Assembly: GCF_030272615.1 (NCBI RefSeq)
Contig: NC_081413.1
Span: forward strand, 185,328,115-185,392,114
Direction of reading: 5' to 3'
From: Cryptomeria japonica
Lineage: Eukaryota > Streptophyta > Pinopsida > Cupressales > Cupressaceae
DNA length: 64,000 nt
The translations under genes and the position numbers were made by a program. How positions within the stretch are numbered: the stretch's first letter is position 1; the number at the start of each line of letters is the position of its first letter. Below the pieces are notes generated by a model, which made no database searches, was not told the DNA's origin, and saw nothing but the letters and a program-made list of their open reading frames with translations. Positions 33,760 through 45,487 of this stretch are shown here, piece by piece.

Positions 33760-34542
33760 ATTCATCAGAACTCAGACAACTAAACATTAGAATTTAGACG
33801 TATTCAGGGTGAAAATCCTCGTCGCTATATTTTTGTCGGTGATTCTGATGATGGGATTCACATCAAAATTCAATGACCCCACGTCGAAAATTTCTATGTA
33901 CCCATGACATGTTTTTTGATGAGGAGACATCGAAATTCCAATCTCGTTGCATCCTTTATCGCCATAACCTTTGTCGATGACCCTATATTTATCTCTCCAA
34001 CCTTTTCTGATGCATTTTACTATTGCCAGTGTCCATCTAGATAAGTCTTACCCATAGCCTCATTGGCTATCAGCAAGACATGATTTCTCCATTTCCGCTA
34101 GTATGTGTTCTATTGATGGACCATCTTCAAGGATATGTCAGAATTTTGATGATTACGATGACAAATGAGGCTGCATCCTGTGACATTTTTGTTGTTGTAG
34201 GTATGACAACATCATCAATTGTCTTGTGGTGTTCATCGGAATTCCGACCTTCCCCAATATTTAAAAAAAAAAAAACCAACTGCTTTTGTCTACATCGATG
34301 ACCCTTTATCACCATAACCTTTGCTGATGCATTTTACTTTTTCCAATGTCCATCAGATTAAGTCTTACTGATAGCCTCATCAGCTATTGACAAGACAAGA
34401 TTTCTCCATTGCAGCTAGCGTGTGTTCTGTCAATGGACTTAAATGGTGTATGTTATCCCGATCACATGCTTCTACTTGTCGATGTTACCATTGGGTTGAC
34501 TTTTGCTGATTACAAAGGATTAATTTCAACAACATTAATATC
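33760..34542. repeat. CACTA left subterminal region
   Basis: Contains many short TCGATGA, TCATCGG and GCGATAA-like motifs in both orientations. A direct duplication has 33957-34122 resembling 34303-34437 (shared TTTCTCCAT, TGTGTTCT, CAATGG). The inverse complement resembles 59090-59480. In CACTA elements such motifs bind the TNPA-like protein; no such protein is recognised here. Confidence 0.7.
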
Positions 34543-35006
34543 TGTGAGATTTTGCCAAGATCAAGAGGCAATGGAAAGCATAAATGAGAGAAAACAAGAA
34601 TAGATGATAGGAATAAACTGTATTCTATCAAGATGAAAATACTGATCAACTGGATCATCAATCATTACATACAATAAATATGAGCCTGCTTATATAGGCA
34701 AGGCTATATGGATATGTGAGTACATAAACATGACATGTGGCTCAATAAGAAACAAGGGTAGGTAGGAAATAGGTGTGGGTAGGTAGGAGAAACAATATAA
34801 TATTCCACATGAGGTGGGTCACCCACTGAATGTGGAGTGTAACAACAAGATCGCACCATAAAAGGTGGAAATTATCCTACACACGCTATCCCAATGTGGC
34901 ACAAAAACCCAAGTGTCTCATACCCAAACTACTATGAAATGCATTTACTAGGTAAACTTAAGTAAGGTGTAATAATATCCAAGATGAATAATTATTTACA
35001 CCAACA
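34543..35006 (-). repeat. Element F 3' LTR (464 bp)
   Basis: Begins TGTGAGATTTTGCC and ends TTTACACCAACA. Exact length match to 38266-38729. Beside it, 35007-35016 reads AAGGGGGGG-like on the minus strand, the polypurine tract. Confidence 0.93.
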
Positions 35007-35384
35007 CCCCCCCTTAAGTGCAGCTTAGGGGAATGCACTTAAGTCTATAATGCAACTAAGCAATGTGAGATGGGTCTCAGCTACGAGGCCATGTTAGATA
35101 CCCATGTACAAATGCAAATGCATGAAAACCAATGCAAGGAAATCTCTCATAAAGCGGGGAAAGAGAGAAAAACCCAATGGGAAAAAACCCTCCCCCAAAA
35201 GAGAGATGAAAACTAGATACAAATAACTCTCATAGAAGTATGTGAAGGACAAAACCCCATGTGAGGAAAAAGTCCCCCCCCCATATGAGACAAGAAGAAG
35301 AGAGACTAGGAAGCCCCCCCTCAATCTGGAATCTGCACCAATGATAGAAGCTCGAAGATGAATGAAGAAACTACTCCATGAGCG

Positions 35385-36050
35385 TCAAACAACATTCCTC
35401 CCCTTAGGAAGAAACAAAACCAAAGGTGTATCCATGAAGTCTCCCCAACCATGAAGGGAAGATGAAGCAAAAATACTCATGATGAAAGGAATCTTTGAAA
35501 ACTGCTCAAGTGTCCCCATGTCAATGCTAAAAGGTGCCCCCTCCAAAGGTGGTAAACTGTACCACACTATTGAAAAAGGCACTCCAAGATCTAATGGAGA
35601 TGAATGTAGAACAATATCCAAAGACTCATATGTCTCCTCAAAAGATAAAGAGACCTCCTCCAAGTGTTGTACAAAAGTATCCACAATCATGTCAATCTCT
35701 AAAGATTGATCATGTAGAGAATGCACAAGAGGGTCAGAGTTATCCCTCGCAACAATCAAAGAAGGATCATCTTCATCAAAGAGAAGATGAATGTCATGAA
35801 TGGTGTCTCCCAAATCTGTAATGTAGGAGTCCACAGACAAACCTGCAATGTCTGTCAAGTAGGCATCCCAATCAACTGAAGTTGGAAGACATGAAATATC
35901 CTGCTACACTGAATCATAAGAAGGAAAAACTATCGCACTAGCTGCATCATCAGGTGTAATAGGTGGTGTGATATCAATAGAAGGAGATGAAATGCAAGGC
36001 TCAAGAATGGGGTCACATGTGAGAATCCCCAAGTTCAAATGCCCAAAGTT
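35385..36050 (-). pseudogene. Element F acidic C-terminal ORF in place of pol
   Basis: After the pre-integrase segment the frame shifts and runs on as an acidic, Asp/Ser/Leu-rich coding region. A stop near 35900 separates a short start from the 157-codon end (SLEIDMIVDTFVQHLEEVSL) that stops at 35385. No integrase, reverse transcriptase or RNase H motif occurs, and only about 0.4 kb remains to the LTR. It looks like sequence that replaced pol by recombination or template switching. No family recognised. Confidence 0.55.
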
Positions 36051-37423
36051 CTCCTCAAAATCAGAATCATCATAGGACCAAAATCTGAAAAAGAGTACAA
36101 CAGAGATGCATGATCAACCACCCCAGTCATAATGATAGCTCCACTCTCCAAGTCTCTATAGATAACTGAATCAGGTGTGAACTCCAATATTTTCCTAGCT
36201 GCCCCATGTGTGATTTGATAGATGGGAAGAATATTATTTGTCAAGTAGGGTACACACGACACATCATTGAAGGAGTTATCCCCAATGGCAATAGATGCTT
36301 TCCCAATCACATCCATGTATGTATGATTGCCCATCAAAATTTGTGGCATGTTGCAAGGCTCAAATATAGAAAACATAGACTGCGAAGATGCCATATGATG
36401 AGAAGCATTTTCATCTATAAGCCATCTCCCTTAATCATGACTTGTAGTAGCACAAAGAGCTTGTCCCTTTCCTTTATCTGTCCTAAAAGAGTGATCATTT
36501 CCTTTATCCTTGGAAGAAGAAGCTGATGTAGACATTCTAGAAGGTAGGTTGATTCTATTCTTCTCAAGAAGATTCTTCAACTCATCAATATCCTTCTTAT
36601 AATAATGATGTTCATCATGTCCTGACTTCTTGCAATATCCACAAAACAAATTGTCCTTATATGATTTCCTCTTAGGTGAGAATGGTGAATCACCTTGTTG
36701 TGGAGAGGAAGATTGTGCTCCATCTTGTTGTGGTTTAGACTTAGGTTTCTTTTGATTCTTGTCTTTTCCTTGATTACTTTGATTCCCTTTGTTAGCCACC
36801 AAAGCTCATGACTTTGAAAATTTGAGAATCCCCATCATGGTCAACTTAGATTGCTCAAGTATCAACATCTCCGTGAATGAATCAAATGAGGGAGAAGTGT
36901 ATGAGGAACCTTGAGCTAACCTATGGGTGTGAAAGCTAGATACAAAGGTTGCATACTCTGAAGGAAGCTTGTCCAACAAGTTATAAACCAATTGAGCATC
37001 CTTTTTGTCAATTCCACAATCCTTTAGCTTTTCTCTTAACTCAATTGCTTTTGTGACATAATCTTGGATTGTATAAAAATCCTTGGGATCCAAAGTTGTG
37101 AGTTCACTATCAAGCTTGTAGCCCTTAATCTCATCAACTTGACCATACAATTTCTTTAAAATATCCCAGGCCTCTTCAATTGTTGTACACTTATCAATGT
37201 GAAAAATGAAGTCATCTGATACATACTTTCTAAGAATTCCAAGTGCCATAGAATTCTTAGTAAGCCATTCAATTTGAGCATTAGGATTAGCCTTAGGATC
37301 AGGTGGTGTTGTAATAGTTTCATTTACATAATGAATGAGTCCTTTGTACATTAGTTTACTACATGCCTTAATTTTCCATGATGAAAAATTATGAGTTAAA
37401 AGTGGAAATTTAGGAGAACCCAT
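36035..37423 (-). pseudogene. Element F gag, zinc knuckle and protease remnant
   Basis: A copia gag of the UBN2/DUF4219 type starts at the ATG at 37423 (MGSPKFPLLTHNFSSWKIK), with the typical AWDILKKLYG and LLDKLPSEYATFVSS motifs. After a stop at 36806 the same frame continues with a Lys/Gln-rich stretch and the knuckle CGYCKKSGHDEHHY, which lacks the final Cys. After a second stop at 36431 comes the protease site WLIDENASHHM, where the catalytic Asp-Ser-Gly is Asp-Glu-Asn, and the pre-integrase phrase VDHASLLYSFSDFGP. Two stops and a lost catalytic triplet make it inactive. Confidence 0.88.
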
Positions 37424-38265
37424 AGCACCAAAATGAAAAAACACAAGATAGAGAGAGGCACAATCACACAAGACACCCCCCCAAAATACTCAATCAAGAA
37501 ACCCCCCCCCCCCCAAAAAAAAAAAGGTGATTTGGCACTTTATACTTCGTGCATATACAATGGGCCACTTGCAAAATAAGGCAAAGTGGACTTCTGATTT
37601 CAATTTACAACTTCTCAAAATGAGATCTAAGAGACTTCAACAAATACTGCTAGTGATCTAAACTGAGATCCAAGCAAAATGTAAGTACCAAATATGCCAA
37701 AAATGGCCAAATACTGAAAGTACAATTTCTACTTAAAACCACTACAAACAGATGGCAGATTATGAAAGTAGATGAAAAAATATGCACTTTCAAAAAAAAT
37801 GGCACCTGAAAAGGAGTCCATATGAGCCCAAACGAAGCCTCCAAAGTTGTAAAAATCGGGATTTTGCGATTTTCGAAAAACCTGTATCCGAAAATCAAAA
37901 AAAAATTGCACCACTATACGAATCACAAAATTATACCCCAAAACCAAAAGCTTGCTCAAAAAAATGAGTCTGGATGAGTGAGATATTGCTATTTGAAAAT
38001 TGCCTGCAAAATTATAATTTCTGGAAAATTTTTGCCGCAACGTCAAACTTCAAATGCCTCTAGATTTGGCCTCCGAAGTCCGATTTTGATGAAACAAAAG
38101 GCAAAAATGACTTTCTTGGACCTCCTAAATCCAATGGTAACCTCAAATTTGACCCATCAAGCTTCAATAATAACCTGCAATAGAAAGCTCCAAAATGCAA
38201 ACCCCAAATAGAATCAAATTTCTCTTAATTAGCAAACCAATGACACTCTAATGGCTTTGATATCA
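37424..38265 (-). other. Element F leader and primer-binding site
   Basis: Noncoding leader. A C14-A12 homopolymer junction stands at about 37503-37529. Beside the LTR the minus strand reads TGATATCAAAGC, a two-transition derivative of the initiator Met site TGGTATCAGAGC (plus about 38254-38265). No gene. Confidence 0.65.
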
Positions 38266-38729
38266 TGTGAGATTTTGCCAAGATCAAGAGGAAATGGAAA
38301 GAACAAATGAGAAAAAACAAAAATAGATGATAGGAATAAACTATATTCTATCAAGATGAAAATACTGATCAACTGGATCATCAATCGTTACATACAATAA
38401 ATATGAGCCTGCTTATATAGGCAAGGCTATATGGATATGTGAGAACATAAACATGACATGTGGCTCACTAAAAAACAAGGGTAGGTAGGAAATAGGTGTG
38501 GGTAGGTAGGAGAAACAATATAATATTCCACATGAGGTGGATCACCCATTGAATGTGGAGTGTAACAACAAGATCACACCATAAAAGGTGGAAATTATCC
38601 TACACACACTATCCCAATGTGGCACAAACACCCAAGTGTCTCATACCCAAACTACTATGAAATGCATTTACTAAGTAAACTTAAGTAAGGTGTAATAATA
38701 TCTAAGATGAATAATTATTTACACCAACA
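38266..38729 (-). repeat. Element F 5' LTR (464 bp)
   Basis: Partner of 34543-35006. The minus strand carries CCTATATAAGCAGG (plus about 38408-38421), a clear TATA box about 140 bases inside the plus-strand left edge. Confidence 0.93.
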
Positions 38730-38734
38730 ATATC

Positions 38735-39080
38735 AGTGAGCTTACAAAGGATTAAGCGCAGTAGGTACTTCATTATCAAGAAGATAAATATGAAATAGCT
38801 ACAAGAATGCATGAGAAGACTTATCATAAGGAATCATAATAGTGTTTATAAACATCATCCTCACATGTGGAGAGGTTGTTGATGTTGATTTGAAGGTTGA
38901 TCTATGTGAAAACAAACTGCTGCAATAAAAATTCAACGTTTTCCTTGCATTTCATGAGTGAAATCTGAAGCATATTGTGGTTTTATTTCTTCATATTGAT
39001 CTTCACCCATTGGAAAGTGTTTGGTGGATGTTCTAAGAATAATTTAAATTCATTTTGAAGGTTTAATCAATCATTTTGTG
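38735..39080. other. CACTA internal sequence between elements F and G
   Basis: About 350 bases of CACTA-derived sequence that continue the left subterminal region after F. No ORF or repeat of note. Confidence 0.5.
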
Positions 39081-39538
39081 TGTAGACACCTAAAATTGTC
39101 ATGTCTAATTAAATAAATATTTTTATTTATTTAATTACTTTAGCCTAATTCTTAATTTTCTTTATTTAATTAATTAATTCATTTGTCCTCTTCTAGCCTT
39201 ATTTCTCATTTAAATAAATATTTATTTATTTAAATTATCATTTTCCCTAAATTAAATAAATATTTTATTTATTTAATTGATCTCACTTCTATTAATCAAT
39301 TAAATCTTTATTTGTTTAATTAATTTATTAGCCTTTTCTACCCATGACACATGTCGTTCATCTCTTAATTCCTACACTACCTACCCTCTTATTATTTTCT
39401 TATTTTCTTTACCTACCCTTTAATCATAGCCGACCTCTTTTACATCTCTCAATCTTATCCCTCCATTTCATATAGTGTCTTCTATATAAGAAGATGCTTC
39501 CTTCATTATCAAACCCTAACTACCTAATCAATCTATGC
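39081..39538 (+). repeat. Element G 5' LTR, part shared with the right LTR
   Basis: Matches 49109-49569 with small indels. The U3 has repeated palindromic TAAATAAATATTTATTTA motifs. TCTATATAAGAAG at 39481-39493 is a good TATA box. The LTR surely continues to the right, but its end is not identified because the right copy is truncated. Confidence 0.85.
39114..39345. promoter_or_regulatory. Repeated AT palindromes in element G U3
   Basis: Four to five blocks of TTAAATAAATATTTATTTA-type palindrome alternate with short unique spacers; the same set stands at 49136-49370. They could form cruciforms or bind AT-hook/homeodomain-like proteins. The function is inferred from position upstream of the TATA box. 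Confidence 0.5.
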
Positions 39539-41697
39539 ATCCCAACTAACTAACTACTTGATGACTTGACTACACTATGCCTTTTACATGTGATCCTACT
39601 TGCAACCACATTTCCATTCTTTGTTGAGCTCTTGTTCATATAAAAATCTAAGAGCAAATATATCAAGCAAGATCAATGGAGATAGGAAGAATGGAGATCC
39701 AAACCCTATTGGACATGTGATGGTATAATCTTTGTGATTTCATTTGATTTGCATTGTCTTAGGTTTTTCTACCCATATATTGTTGTTTTGTAAAACAATT
39801 TGGAGAATAACCTTGTGCAGCTAGGGTTTTGGACACAAAATCAAGATCTTGGAGAGATTCGATCATATCTCACAAATGGCTAAGAATTTTTGCACCAAAT
39901 TTTGTTTGCAGGTTAAGAAAATTATCAAAGGTGTTCAATAAAAATTTTAGATTTTTTGGATCAAGGAATTTTTTTATGCAGGTTTGGAAGACCATCAGGA
40001 CTGTCCAGTAAAAAGTTCAGATTTTTTGGATCAATTTTGCTTTTTATATGATTTTTTTATGATTTTTCACAAAAATTAATTTTTGAAGCAAATTAGCAAA
40101 ATTTTTGGATTTTCTTACATTTCTAGAAATCTCTTGAAATTTTACAAGTGGTCTTTTTTTATGATGAATCAGATGTTTGAATTGGTCAACAAAACACATT
40201 GTTGAAGGCCCCTATTTCACAAAGTCTTTTGGATCTAAAATTTACCTAACTTCTGTGCTTGTAGGAAGGGGTGATCATTTGAAACAATCCAAACTACTAA
40301 CAAATCTTTGTTGCAAGACCTTGACAAGGATTTTCTTTTGATCTTTATTGTGTGCCTTGTTTTCATAGATTATCAAACACTTCAATTCGTGCACTAAAAT
40401 TGAACTAGTGTCCTTTATGTCTTGGGCAATAGGCTCTTTTTGTTTAATCTTTAGAGGACCTATCTCCCCATGTGGTCATTAGGACTACTAGTGAGGAGAG
40501 AACGACCCAAGTGATAGCGAGGAAAACCCACCTCTTCTGAACCACTATAAACAACTATATTCATGGTGAAAACTATGGATAATGTGTGCTGGGAGCCTTC
40601 TGTATTTACAGAGCTGAAAGTACTGCATGTATGGCCACACGAGCGGATGCCCTTACTAGCATCTTTTTTTTTTAGAAGCCAAAATCCCTCTAGTTGTTGG
40701 GGCAGGAGGTCGAACCTCTGGAGCAGCCCACACACATACGGTTCTTAGTAGAGATACAAAGTTCACCACAGGGAGTTTTCATGGGGACTGATGCTTGGCT
40801 GCCCCAAGAAGTGAGTGTCGAGGGTGGAGCCAGTAGGGTCAAGCATCTAAGTATTTGCTCTGAATAGCGTAGCCTCATGTGGGAATCAACAACTATTGTC
40901 TTGGCCAGCGATAAGAATTGTGCTTGACTTATTTTAAACAATCAAACATTCAAGACCAAACACCAAAACATTGTGTCTTTTGTGTCTTCAAGTGTATCCA
41001 AAACATTTTTACATCAAACAACACACTTTTTTTGGAGTCATTTTGGAGTCTAAACACTTGCAAACATTGAGTCCTCATCAACATTGTGTCCTCTTGTCAT
41101 GAAAAATAGTCAAAAATTCAGATTTGGTCACAACACAACAACTTCACAAATACAAAAAATTTACAGTCCAACAAACAAGAGCAATCAGTTTCAGAATTCT
41201 TGAGCTTCCTAAGCTATCTCTTCAGGTTTTCATCTAGCATTCAACCTACCTTTGGCTCTCATAAAGTTCATCATTGCTTTACACCTTACATTACATTCAC
41301 ATTTGTCTAAACTTGAGTCAAAAGGTCACTTCCTTGTCCTCATCATACTTTGTCAAAAAACTACATACAACAACATTTTGCTGAGTGGTCCCTCATCAAG
41401 GTCTATCACCTTTGGGTCTCATTTGGTCTTACTTAGAGTCAAGGTCAACTTACCTCATCAAGAGAAACTACCATCTCTTTGGAAGTAACACCTACTCTAC
41501 TACATACATACTTGGTCTTACACTTTGGACATTCCAAGTACACCACAGATTCATTTACATTCCATCCAACTCTTGATCTTCCATACTCTTTCCATTTTCA
41601 TCTAGTCTCACACATCTTGGTCAATACCTAGTTCATGGTTGAAACCCATTCCCAAAAATCTAGGAGAGAAGCTAAAGAGGCTTAAGATTCTGCAAAC
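39539..41697 (+). other. Element G LTR remainder and leader
   Basis: About 2.1 kb without a convincing ORF, holding the rest of the LTR (R and U5), the unlocated primer site and the leader. A hairpin-forming GAGGTCGAACCTC occurs at about 40706-40718. Short frames on both strands at 40460-40941 have no recognisable content. Confidence 0.4.
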
Positions 41698-43221
41698 ATG
41701 AGTTCCTATGAGTATGACAATGATATCTTTTTCAATTCTGATCATACTACATTACCTAATATGGATGCTTATAGAAACATTCCAAATGTTGAGAACATGG
41801 ATACTACAAACAACAATGATACACACAATGACAATATGGACAACATTTCAGTACATTCAGCAAAAGTGGAAGACTCCATTATGGATCCCCGTTTCAATCG
41901 ATTGGTTGAGGAAATAATGAGGAGAGATAGACAATACTTCTTACAAATGATGGCACAAAGTGGAGCCAAGATACCTCCTGATTTTGACATGTCTCAAATA
42001 ATGGAAAATCGACCTTTGCAACAACCTCACCTCAACATGGATCAAAGGAGGCCTAATAGTAGAGGCAATAGAGGACCACATATGGTGCCTGAATCACCAT
42101 CATCTTTGTTTCAAAAACCAGAGGTCCCACATACACATGGTCAAGCATATGATACTCACCTTCGCAAACCATTATGGAAGTCTTATGCAGAAAAATATGC
42201 TCAATCACATACCAATGCTAAGGATCAACCACCAAAGCAATTGGATATCCAAAGGCATGCTCAAAATTTGGACACAAGGAAACCCCATGTCAAATTTGAG
42301 GGCAACGCACTAGAACAAACTCATGACATTCCTGTAGAGTATGGTATACATGGACAAAGCAGATATTTCATTCCTCACCATGACTCTATACCAAGTGGTC
42401 CATATACACAGCATCATTACAGACCTCCTCCATATGAACATGTGTATGATCAATACCATCCATATATGCAACATGCTCCTCCATCCGGTGGTTCAGGCAT
42501 GGGGTATGGTCCAAGAAGTCGGTCTCCACCCAAGAACAATTTGGAACAGCAAATCAAGGATTTACAAAAGAAAATGGAGGACATAAATACACTTAAGCCA
42601 ATTTACACAATGAGAGACGTATGTCCCTATCCATTTGACAAAAGCATTCAAATGCCTCCATTTCCTACACACTTTGTGACACCTAAGTTTGATAAGTATA
42701 GAGGAAAAGGGGATCCTAAGGCACATATGAGACAATTTTTCACAGCTTGCATTGAGGTAGTGGTAGAAGAGACATATTTGATGAGATTATTCCCACAAAG
42801 CTTAGGTGATCAAGCTATGGAATGGTTCTCCCAACTTCCACCTAGAATTAAGTCATGGGGTGACTTAGCAAAGGCATTTGTCCAACATTTCTCATACAAC
42901 ATAGAGACAGAAATATCAGTCACCACTTTGTGCAACACCAAGCAAAGGGATGGAGAATCTTTTTCATCATTTTTACAAAGATGGAGAAATCTAGCCAGCA
43001 AATGCTCTTATGAAATTCCACAAAAACAAATGGTAGAGATGTTCACCCAGAATGTTAACAAGGACATTGGTTATGAATTGAGAAAATCTTGTTTGTCCAC
43101 CTTCAAGGATGTCATTGAAAAAGGTTTAGCAATAGAGAAGGTCCTAATTGAACAAGGAGTCATTAAGATATTCAAAGAAAACAAAGAGGACTTTAAAGGA
43201 AAAGATAAGCCAAGATTTTAG
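41698..43221 (+). CDS. Element G gag (507 codons, open)
   Basis: The longest uninterrupted ORF of the window. The N-terminal 300 residues are hydrophilic, rich in Asn, His, Pro and Gln (PHHDSIPSGPYTQHHYRPPP), probably disordered. A short coiled coil (NNLEQQIKDLQKKMEDI) leads into a retrotransposon gag core (PF03732 type): FDKYRGKGDPKAHMRQFF, then MEWFSQLPPRIKSWGDLAKA and GESFSSFLQRWRNLASK. The core forms the particle shell. After DKPRF a TAG at 43219, followed by a frame change, separates it from the knuckle and protease. It starts at the first ATG of the frame, just after an A-rich leader. Openness alone does not prove activity, since the element lacks pol. Confidence 0.85.
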   Translation: MSSYEYDNDIFFNSDHTTLPNMDAYRNIPNVENMDTTNNNDTHNDNMDNISVHSAKVEDSIMDPRFNRLVEEIMRRDRQYFLQMMAQSGAKIPPDFDMSQIMENRPLQQPHLNMDQRRPNSRGNRGPHMVPESPSSLFQKPEVPHTHGQAYDTHLRKPLWKSYAEKYAQSHTNAKDQPPKQLDIQRHAQNLDTRKPHVKFEGNALEQTHDIPVEYGIHGQSRYFIPHHDSIPSGPYTQHHYRPPPYEHVYDQYHPYMQHAPPSGGSGMGYGPRSRSPPKNNLEQQIKDLQKKMEDINTLKPIYTMRDVCPYPFDKSIQMPPFPTHFVTPKFDKYRGKGDPKAHMRQFFTACIEVVVEETYLMRLFPQSLGDQAMEWFSQLPPRIKSWGDLAKAFVQHFSYNIETEISVTTLCNTKQRDGESFSSFLQRWRNLASKCSYEIPQKQMVEMFTQNVNKDIGYELRKSCLSTFKDVIEKGLAIEKVLIEQGVIKIFKENKEDFKGKDKPRF

Positions 43222-44255
43222 AATAAAAACAAGAACATAGTCAATGATGGTGTTGTGGATGCCAATACGGTGCGACCCAAAATCATTTTTTTCTGGATCA
43301 AGCTCTACAAACAATCAAGTGAATACTCAAACTACTTCAAAGTCACAAAGGAAGTACACCCCATTAGGAGAACCACTTGAGTCAGTTTTCAAGAAGCTAG
43401 TGGCAAACAAGATAATCACAATTCTAGATTTTCCTCCATATGAGCCAAAGGTCAAACCAAATTGGTGGAATGATGATGAATATTGTGAATTTCATAAGAG
43501 CAAGGGACATAAAATAGGAAATTTCCATTGATTGAAGAACATCATACAAGATCTCATTGATAGAGGTGACATTAAGATTGAAGGACACTCATCTAATCAA
43601 GAACATGAGATGTTTAAGGAACCATTCCCAAAACATGACAAGGGAAAAGCTAAAGCCATAGATGAACAAACCAACTATACAAGAGCATATTATAACTATG
43701 ATTCAACTATCAATCACATTTATATGGACAATTATGTCTCTACCATTATCGTCAAGAATAAAATGCCTGAGACTTCTACCGAAAGACCCAAGATTGTCCT
43801 AAAAGGCATTGGATCTTCTTCTAAACCAACCTCTGAATGTAATGTCACAACTCATAGAGGTAAATTCACTTTTCAAGGTGCTCCAGCCAAAAACACCACT
43901 TTGTCATCAACTAAGCCTGAGTATCACCTTGTAGAACAATTAGGGAAGACACCCACGCTTATCTCCATCCTTGAGCTCTTACGCATATCCCCCGCACATA
44001 AAGCCATTCTTGACAAAATCTTGAGAGACACTTTTGTCCCTACTAATCTGAACGTGGACCAGTTTCAAGCCATGGTGGCATACCATTCCATTCCACACTC
44101 ACTTACATTCACAGAAGTTGATCACATCTCCTTAAGTCAGCCACATAATGCACCTTTACACATTGAAGCCTTCATACACAAACATCAAATAAAATGAGTC
44201 CTGATAGATGGAGGAGTAGGTCTAAACATTTGTACATTGAGCACTATTAAATAAT
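43222..44255 (+). pseudogene. Element G gag C-terminus with CHHC-type knuckle
   Basis: Continuation of the polyprotein: a segment to 43531 with the knuckle-like CEFHKSKGHKIGNFH (the last Cys is replaced), a stop at 43529, then 221 codons in another frame (LKNIIQDLIDRGDIKIEG and a long linker ending IEAFIHKHQIK at 44197), a stop, and VLIDGGVGLNICTLSTIK at the protease active site. The family has Asp-Gly-Gly here instead of Asp-Ser/Thr-Gly, common in Tat-like proteins. Stops at 44195 and about 44249 break the protease. Confidence 0.75.
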
Positions 44256-45487
44256 TGGGATATTTAGATAAAGCTGTGAATTATACAAACAAAACTACCA
44301 TAAAAGCATATGATGATGAAGAGCATTCATCCAAGGGCACAGTCATTTTACCTCTTAGAGTTGGGCCAGTTACAAAGGATGTGGTTTGTCAAGTCCTAGA
44401 CCTAGATCTCACATACAACATATTGCTAGGACGCCCATGGATTCATGAGATGAATGCAGTACCATCTACATATCATCAATGTATCCAGTTTCCACACAAT
44501 GGAGTTGAAGTGACCATAAAAGGTGACCCAAATCCATTCATATATTGCAACAATATGCGACCTAGATCAGAAATAACAATACCAGTCAATCGAGAGGCTA
44601 TTCCATCTTCAGCATATGTGGATCCAGAATCCTTGAAAGCTTTTACATCAAAACAAGCAGAGATCAAAGAAAAGTTCAAGTTTAAAGACCTGGGATGTGG
44701 TGAGTATATCTTTCATGTTGATCAACTCCCACTATCTCCTAAGGTATTCAGTCAACATGAACAATCTATAAACAATTTGCAAGGAATTGGGTGTGAACCG
44801 CCTAGTGTTGTGGCTACTAAGTCTAAATGCAAATCTCCTCTAGTGGTGCAAGCAACTCTTGATATCAATAGTCCTAAGAGTGGTTCCAACAAAGAATCTA
44901 TTGAGCATATCACTAGCCCTCTTGATAACTCACATAGCTTTACCATATCATCCACTCATTCCATTTCCACTCCACTTCCAGACTTGGATCAACAAGAATC
45001 ACAAAAGCCCTTACTTATTGGGGATCAAAAATCAAGATTTGAAAAGAAAAATCTAAAAGTCAATAATAAAGAAAAGTCCTTTAGTCTAAATCAAAATCAA
45101 AAGCTACTCGACTCCACAAAAATCAAAGTCAAGGATAAAAATCCTATGAAGCAAAATGAACAAGAGTTGATCTCCCCTAATACCAAAATAACTGGGGGCA
45201 AAAGTTCAAAAATTTCATGCCAAAAAGCATACTTGTTGATCCTAAGTTTCTATCATGTCATCCTACTTTCACTTCTTTTCACAGTCATAAGCCTTCATAA
45301 CTCATCCACTTGTTCCACCCATCCATCCCCTTTTGGTGATACATCATGGACCTTTAATGGAGCTTCCTTGAAGTACTTTGTTATCAAGGATGCCCAAACT
45401 TTTTCAGGTGACAGACATACGGGCCTGTGTAGTCCACACACTAGTAATTCTATCTCGGTTCCTTTATCAAGAAAGATAGTCACTTGA
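44256..45487 (+). pseudogene. Element G protease C-terminal half, linker and membrane segment
   Basis: It opens after the stops and carries the rest of the retropepsin fold (VCQVLDLDLTYNILLGRPWI, then HEMNAVPSTYHQCIQFPHNG), typical of this lineage. Next come about 200 residues of Ser/Lys-rich linker. Near residues 325-350 of this frame there is a strongly hydrophobic segment (AYLLILSFYHVILLSLLFTV) that could cross a membrane, followed by a Ser/Thr/Cys-rich tail to the stop at 45485. No reverse transcriptase follows. A membrane segment at this point is unusual for gag-pro. It may derive from an extra ORF placed here by the pol deletion. Confidence 0.7.

Larger units (their letters stand above)
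34543..38729 (-). mobile_element. Copia-like non-autonomous element F
   Basis: A complete 4187-bp insertion in the CACTA element: two 464-bp LTRs, an ATATC duplication at 34538-34542 and 38730-38734, a polypurine tract beside the left LTR and a primer site beside the right one, all on the minus strand. It encodes a copia gag, a knuckle and a damaged protease, then an acidic ORF where integrase and reverse transcriptase should be. About 17 LTR differences by eye make it one of the younger insertions here. Confidence 0.92.

Noticed and set aside
40690-40730. tRNA-like GGAGGTCGAACCTC segment suggesting a SINE or tRNA
   Set aside because: Only a T-arm-like hairpin is visible. No D-arm, anticodon arm or acceptor stem can be built around it.
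45225-45305. Calling element G a retrovirus-like element with an envelope gene
   Set aside because: One hydrophobic segment in a rearranged frame is not enough; no signal peptide, cleavage site or separate ORF is seen.
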